Origin: DASSKO01 sp035690425
GTDB taxonomy: Bacteria; Actinomycetota; Actinomycetes; Propionibacteriales; Nocardioidaceae
Assembly (NCBI GenBank): GCA_035690425.1
Contig: DASSKO010000120.1
Location: forward strand, 1-51,702
Direction of reading: 5' to 3'
Length of the DNA: 51,702 bases
A program made the position numbers and the translations under genes. How positions within the stretch are numbered: position 1 is the first letter of the stretch; each line of letters opens with the position of its first letter. Shown here in pieces: positions 47,410 to 51,702 of this stretch. The notes under the pieces were generated by a model. It was not told the DNA's origin and did not search any database. It was given only the letters and a program-made list of their open reading frames with translations.

Positions 47410-49896
47410 TCAGCCGTTCTGCAGCATCGACCCGGTCTCCGATCCCACACTCTCACGGGCATCGAGGAAGGCGCTGCGCAACGCGCCCTCGATGTCGGTC
47501 GGCTTGACCTCGACGCCCCGGTCGACCACCACGCCGATGCCGACAACCCCACCGGCGACCACGGCCCCGACAGTGATCGGCACGCCCGGAGGCAACGGCA
47601 GCACCGGGTAGATGGCCCGTACCGAGCCGCCGGCGCACTCCCGCGGTCTGCGCGGCCCGGGCATGTAGGAGACCACGGTGCTGAAGAACCTGCGGTGGTA
47701 GGCCAGCCTCGCCAGCACCCGGTGCGCTGGCGCCGGGAGTGCACCAGCGGCCCGCATGACCACTGCGGCAGCCAGCGCCTCGCCCCGTAGGGCCCGCCGC
47801 CGCGCCTCCCGGCGTACCGCTGCGGACCGCCATGCCAATGGCATCGGGCCCATCGGCAGGTCGAGCGCCAAGGAGCCGGTCCAGTTGCCGAAGATCCGGT
47901 CGAGCCGAGGCAGCCGGGTGGTGACCGGGACCATGGCGCGCAGCGGCTTGCCGTCGGTGAGCAGCCCGGCCGGGCGTAGTACGCGATCCAGCGCGTCAGC
48001 GGCCAGCGCGACCACCAACTCGTGCAGGTGTACGTCGTGGTCCCTCGCCAGGCGTTGCAGCTCCGCCGCCGGGAAGTCCACCGTGACCACGTGGCGCTGA
48101 TCGGTCGTCGGCTGCCGGTTGAGCGGGTGCCGCGGCGCAGTTCCCCGGGTGGCGAGATGGCCGAGACCGCGCACGACCTGCCTAGGACCCGACCTGCGCC
48201 GCCGCCGCACGGGCGCCGGCCTGCGCTCGACCAGCGGGTCCCCGGGCAGCGGGTCGAGGAGACGGTCGAGGAGCCCGAGTGCCGAGATGCCGTCTCCCAT
48301 CGAGTGGTGCATCTTGACCGCCAGCTGGCTCTCGTGCCGATCGGGTCCGTGGATGAACAGGATCTGCCACGCGGGCTCGTCAGCTGGGAGGCCGCGGGAC
48401 CAGAAGTCTCCGAGCGCCTGGCTGATGTCCGCGGCGGTCGCTCCCGCGGCGAGCTCGTGCGCCACGATACGGGGGCAGACGTCTACCTCGTCGCGCAGGA
48501 CCCAGCCCGGCGGCCGGCGCCGAAGGACGCGGCGCGCCGGAGGAAGGCCGGCGACCCGAGCCTGCAGCTGCCGGCGTACCGCAGCGACGGTCACCGCCGC
48601 ACCTGCCGACGTCGGTCCGATCTCGACGACCGCCCCGAGCTCCTGGCGCGTCCGTGGTGTCTCCACGTGGGTGAAGAAGGCATCAGACGCCCGCATGGGC
48701 CAAGGCCGTCGCGCGGCGGTCGGTGCCGACACCTCGGCCCTGCCCAGGCGGCAGTCAGCCAACCGCCGGACCCCGATGTCGACGGTTGCGCCTGCGGCGT
48801 ACTCGCGGGTGCGGCGCTGCATGTCAGCGAGCGCCCCGCGGTCCGTGGTGAGGGAGCGAAGCCGGGCAGCGAGGTCCTGGTCGCTGGAGCACAGCTCCGC
48901 CAGCCCTGCCGTGGTCATCAGCTCGGCATTGGCCTTGCCGTGTGCCGCGATCGGCCGTGCCATCATGACCGGCACACCTGTGGCGAAGGCCTCCAGGGCA
49001 GTAGCACCCCCGGCGTTGCTCAGCACCAAGTCGGAAGCCTGGACCACCGTGGCCATGTCGTCGGTCCACCCCAGCGCCAGCATCCGTTCGCGAGGAAGGC
49101 CGAGCCCCTCGAGGTGCCGGCGAACACCCTCGTTGCGCCCACACGCGGCGACGACGGTCAGGTCTGCTGAAGACGCCAGCAGCTCGTCGACAGTGGCAGC
49201 GATGTCCCCGAACGCGTAGGCGCCGCACGAGAGCAGGACGACGAACGTGTCGGACGGAAGGCCGAGCTGGTCCCGGGCCCGCGCGCGGTCCCCGGGGGAG
49301 AACGCATCGACCACGGGCGGCGCGCAGACCTCGACGGTTGCCTCCGCCTCGGCGCACCGCGCAGCCGACACGGCGCTCGGGTGCATGACGAAGTTGATGT
49401 CGAGATCGGCGTAGACCCAGAACGGGTGCGGCGAGAAGTCCGACACCCACGCGGCCGTAGGCTGCGCGAGACCGCGATGCCGACGCAGCCACGCCAGGCC
49501 GGCACTGCCCAACGGGTAGGTTGACGCGACCAGGTCGGGGTCGAAATGGTCGATCTCGCTCGCCAGCAGCCGGCCGCACCAGCTGCCGGTGAAGCGCTTC
49601 GATGCCTGCGCGAACCAGCGATGCCGCCACAGGCTCGCGTAGAAGAACTCGTACAGCCACGGCGTCTGTTCCACGTTGGCGACGTAGATCGCCCGGAAGA
49701 GCCGGCCCACTCCGCGCCCCATCACGTCGAGCGCGTCGACCCGGCGGGTCTCGCTCCCCGGCCACAACCGATGCACTTCTTGTTCGATCGCCGCCGCAGT
49801 CGCGTTGTGGCCTCCCCCCATGTCGGCGGAGACCACGAGCACGCGGTGCGGACCTTCTCCATGCGGTTGCCTGCGGCGGCCCTGCGGACTCGTCAT
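47410..49896 (-). CDS. Glycosyltransferase (MGDG synthase-like) fused to wax ester synthase/diacylglycerol acyltransferase
   Basis: 828 residues. Residues about 15-375 are a GT28/MGDG-synthase-type glycosyltransferase: VVSADMGGGHNATAAAI near 20-36 (the lipid-acceptor G-G-G-H motif) and SNAGGATALEAFATGVPVM near 285-303, the sugar-nucleotide site. Residues about 400-828 are a WS/DGAT-type acyltransferase with the catalytic HHxxxDG as H530-H531-S-M-G-D535-G in VKMHHSMGDGISAL and a FGNWTGSLALDLP-like PLW-region segment. Such enzymes glycosylate lipids and acylate alcohols, respectively, so the fusion may build an acylated glycolipid. The ATG at 49896 is preferred to one 40 codons upstream because GGGTAT lies 9 nt before it. 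Confidence 0.9.
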   Translation of the reverse strand: MTSPQGRRRQPHGEGPHRVLVVSADMGGGHNATAAAIEQEVHRLWPGSETRRVDALDVMGRGVGRLFRAIYVANVEQTPWLYEFFYASLWRHRWFAQASKRFTGSWCGRLLASEIDHFDPDLVASTYPLGSAGLAWLRRHRGLAQPTAAWVSDFSPHPFWVYADLDINFVMHPSAVSAARCAEAEATVEVCAPPVVDAFSPGDRARARDQLGLPSDTFVVLLSCGAYAFGDIAATVDELLASSADLTVVAACGRNEGVRRHLEGLGLPRERMLALGWTDDMATVVQASDLVLSNAGGATALEAFATGVPVMMARPIAAHGKANAELMTTAGLAELCSSDQDLAARLRSLTTDRGALADMQRRTREYAAGATVDIGVRRLADCRLGRAEVSAPTAARRPWPMRASDAFFTHVETPRTRQELGAVVEIGPTSAGAAVTVAAVRRQLQARVAGLPPARRVLRRRPPGWVLRDEVDVCPRIVAHELAAGATAADISQALGDFWSRGLPADEPAWQILFIHGPDRHESQLAVKMHHSMGDGISALGLLDRLLDPLPGDPLVERRPAPVRRRRRSGPRQVVRGLGHLATRGTAPRHPLNRQPTTDQRHVVTVDFPAAELQRLARDHDVHLHELVVALAADALDRVLRPAGLLTDGKPLRAMVPVTTRLPRLDRIFGNWTGSLALDLPMGPMPLAWRSAAVRREARRRALRGEALAAAVVMRAAGALPAPAHRVLARLAYHRRFFSTVVSYMPGPRRPRECAGGSVRAIYPVLPLPPGVPITVGAVVAGGVVGIGVVVDRGVEVKPTDIEGALRSAFLDARESVGSETGSMLQNG

Positions 49897-49905
49897 GCTG
49901 CACTC

Positions 49906-49911
49906 ATACCC
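49906..49911 (-). promoter_or_regulatory. SigB-type -10 half-site before the glycosyltransferase fusion
   Basis: On the minus strand GGGTAT ends 9 nt before the ATG at 49896, the same geometry as the other leaderless promoters. No good G-N-N-T element is found 14-17 nt upstream, so this is a weak call. Confidence 0.35.
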
Positions 49912-49999
49912 GGTACGCCTCTGCGCATGTGAGGAAGCGTGACGTCGGTCAATGGGTACGGCCACCACTAGCTCTGTCGAGATCTGGAGATGAGTACCT

Positions 50000-50479
50000 G
50001 TGGCTGACTCCCGCACCGCGCCTCACGCTCGCTACCGCCGTGGTCTGATCACCTCTGTCGTCAACAATGCGTCCGCCTACGGCTTCTCCGTGATGATCAC
50101 CGGGGCGTACGGGATGCTCGGGCAGTTCCACGGCAAGCCATCGGCCTTCGAGGTGCTGTTGTTCGCTCTCGGCGCCGTGGGGATGATCTCGGTCGTCGAA
50201 GCCATTGCCTCGGACGGCTTTCGTCGACGACTCGCGAGCCATCCAGACGACGTCGTGTTGTTGGGTACGGCGGGAAACCTGCTGTCGGTGCTGTTCTCGC
50301 TGGGAGCCGTGTACGTGGTCGGTGCGCGAGTCGCGGACCCCGCCGTATGGGCGGTGGCGCCCATGGTGGCCGCCGGACTCTACGTGCTCGTGGAGGGAGC
50401 CGAGCTGGCGGTCGCCGAATACGTCCAGGCCCGCAAGTTCAGCGAGCGGGAGGCGGAACCAGATGACCCAGCGGAATAG
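50000..50479 (+). CDS. Four-helix membrane protein of unknown function (paralogue of 33210-33689)
   Basis: 159 residues, four predicted helices. NNASAYGFSVMITGAYG near 22-38 and DDVVLLGTAGNLLSVLFSLGAVYVVG-type sequence near 82-107 match the 33210-33689 product in order and spacing. The C-terminus is acidic. GTG at 50000 follows GGAG. A GGGTAC lies at 49954-49959 without a good -35. Function unknown. It is divergent from the glycosyltransferase fusion and convergent with the antiporter. Confidence 0.75.
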   Translation: MADSRTAPHARYRRGLITSVVNNASAYGFSVMITGAYGMLGQFHGKPSAFEVLLFALGAVGMISVVEAIASDGFRRRLASHPDDVVLLGTAGNLLSVLFSLGAVYVVGARVADPAVWAVAPMVAAGLYVLVEGAELAVAEYVQARKFSEREAEPDDPAE

Positions 50480-50527
50480 GCGCCGAAGCAGTCGGCCGGA
50501 CCGGCGGGGACTACGCGGTCCGATGCC

Positions 50528-51702
50528 TCAGGTGCCCGCGGGCGTGAGAAGCCGTGCGCGTAGCCCGGATGCCGTCATGCCGTGGACGATGATCGATACG
50601 ACAACTGCCGCTACGGTCGTCCACACGACTGTCGCTGTCTCGTCGTGGGAGAGGACGCCGAGGGCGGCGACTGCTCCGAGGTAGTACAGAGAAGCGATGC
50701 CCTTGACGCCGAACCAGGCGAGGAAGAGCTTCTCCCTGCGACGGATCCCGGTAGGGGCGAGCGCAAGCAGGACGGTGAATGGGCGGATCACCAACAGCAG
50801 CGCAGGCACGAGCAGCCAGCCGGCGATGCCGGGCGTGCCGAGGGCGGAGAAGTCCACCATGCTGGCGAAGAGCAGGATGGCACCGAGCTCGGCGAAGTTG
50901 CGGGCGACGTCGGCGGCATCGTGCACCCGCTTGCTGTACTGGCCGGCGCTCTCATAGCGCCGAAAGGCGATGCCGCCCACGAAGGCGGCGATGAAGCCGT
51001 AGCTGCCGGCGGCCTGCGCGCCGCCGAAGATGGCGAGCGCGGAGCCGATGGCCACCCAGCCGTCGAGCTCATCGGATACGAGACCGCGTCCGCGCAGCCA
51101 CATAGCGAGTGCCGAGATACCCCAGCCGCCCAGCGCACCGATCACCACGGCGACGCCGACGCCGTACACGACATCGCCGAGGAACCACTCGGTGACCCAC
51201 CCGGTCCCACCATGCTGGGCGACGAAGACGCCCAGCAGCACAAACGGACCGGCGACGCCGTCGTTGAGCCCGGACTCCACGCTGAGGGCGATGGGGCCGT
51301 CACCCTGCTCACCGTCGGACTCGAGCGGCGGCGCGGCGCCGAGACCACCGGCCAGCACGGGATCGGTCGGTGCGAGGATGCCACCAAGGATGATCGCGGC
51401 ACCGAGCGACAGCCCCATGGCCAGCGTGCCGAACGCCGCCACCGCAGCGACCGTCACGGTCATGACGACACCGATGAGCAGCCCGACCGCAACGGACTGA
51501 GTTCGGTTCACCCGGGGGATCCGAAGGCCGGTGGCGAAGAGCGCGAACACCAGCGTGATTTCGGCGATCCGCTGGACGACGTGTGGGTCCTGCAGCAGCC
51601 CCAGCCAGGGCAGGTCAAACAGGTCGATCACTGCGGCCGCTGTCAGTCCCACGGCCAGGTAGATCATCGCGGACGAGAAGGCGCGCTCACGCTCGTGCGT
51701 GA
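50528..51702 (-). CDS. CPA1-type cation:proton antiporter (N-terminus beyond window edge)
   Basis: At least 391 residues; the frame remains open to the window edge, so the start is missing. GGILAPTDPVLAGGLG near 94-109 of the visible part and VESGLNDGVAGPF near 129-141 are the paired unwound-helix motifs of NhaP/CPA1 antiporters, with the Asn-Asp ion-binding pair in GLNDG. FVGGIAFRR and WFGVKGIASLYYLG are further conserved helices. It exchanges Na+ or K+ for protons. An ATG at 51667 is internal, since upstream codons read ERERAFSSA, which fits the family. It converges on the small membrane-protein gene. Confidence 0.9.
   Translation of the reverse strand, partial: THERERAFSSAMIYLAVGLTAAAVIDLFDLPWLGLLQDPHVVQRIAEITLVFALFATGLRIPRVNRTQSVAVGLLIGVVMTVTVAAVAAFGTLAMGLSLGAAIILGGILAPTDPVLAGGLGAAPPLESDGEQGDGPIALSVESGLNDGVAGPFVLLGVFVAQHGGTGWVTEWFLGDVVYGVGVAVVIGALGGWGISALAMWLRGRGLVSDELDGWVAIGSALAIFGGAQAAGSYGFIAAFVGGIAFRRYESAGQYSKRVHDAADVARNFAELGAILLFASMVDFSALGTPGIAGWLLVPALLLVIRPFTVLLALAPTGIRRREKLFLAWFGVKGIASLYYLGAVAALGVLSHDETATVVWTTVAAVVVSIIVHGMTASGLRARLLTPAGT

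Noticed and set aside
49954..49959. GGGTAC upstream of the four-helix protein gene at 50000 as another SigB-type promoter
   Set aside because: No G-N-N-T at 14-17 nt upstream, and the start codon is 40 nt away, so it lacks both features that support the others.

Overview
The window is high-GC DNA of actinobacterial type. Supporting this are a Nuo complex I end, a c-di-AMP (ydaO-type) riboswitch ahead of an NlpC/P60 wall hydrolase, a SigB/F-type sigma factor with partner-switching genes, a seven-gene Mrp antiporter operon, F420/LLM-enzyme remnants and a complete hopanoid locus. Geodermatophilales/Frankiales-like actinomycetes are my guess for the group, but the sequence alone does not fix it. 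I recognise no rRNA, tRNA, CRISPR or IS element.

Layout. 1-5.1 kb: nuoM (partial) and nuoN, riboswitch plus NlpC/P60 gene, prfC. 5.3-7.2 kb: a two-gene type II restriction-modification island of visibly lower GC. 7.4-15.6 kb: a quinone/phenolic-lipid region, with UbiA prenyltransferase and geranylgeranyl-reductase-like flavoprotein, then DedA, an AceTr-like membrane protein and a wrecked topoisomerase IB gene, then an srsABC-like operon (type III PKS, ICMT-type methyltransferase, flavoprotein) ending in idi. 15.6-20.0 kb: stress genes (SDR, hemerythrin, MBL hydrolase), a SigB-type sigma factor, a STAS antagonist and a degenerate anti-sigma-like protein. 20.1-25.9 kb: mrpABCDEFG on the minus strand. 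26.1-34.4 kb: a HemK-type methyltransferase, a decayed F420-dependent oxidoreductase, an AceTr membrane protein, a small ORF, a large MFS/coiled-coil fusion, a DUF6629-like protein, a zinc alcohol dehydrogenase and two small membrane proteins. 34.4-45.7 kb: MarR regulator, dxs, hpnC-D-E, polyprenyl synthase, shc, an hpnG-ispH fusion and hpnH. 45.7-51.7 kb: SDR, EamA exporter, a glycosyltransferase/wax-ester-synthase fusion, a 4-TM protein and a CPA1 antiporter that runs off the edge.

The strongest unifying signal is regulatory. A G-N-N-T / N14-17 / GGGTA element of SigB/SigF type lies before ten transcription units (the sigma gene itself, UbiA, DedA, the type III PKS operon, SDR, hemerythrin, MBL hydrolase, the decayed LLM gene, the MFS fusion and the alcohol dehydrogenase). 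Two more genes (topoisomerase IB pseudogene, glycosyltransferase fusion) keep only the GGGTA half. In eight of these twelve the start codon lies exactly 9-10 nt after the -10 element, predicting leaderless mRNAs, and this settles several start codons. The window thus looks like a local general-stress regulon covering envelope lipids, redox enzymes and membrane proteins.

Other noteworthy points are three unusual gene fusions (HpnG-IspH, MFS-coiled-coil-winged-helix, GT28-WS/DGAT), two pseudogenes showing the same decay style (frameshifts plus internal deletion), a 14-bp inverted repeat between divergent stress genes, and a 17-bp inverted repeat spanning two convergent gene ends.
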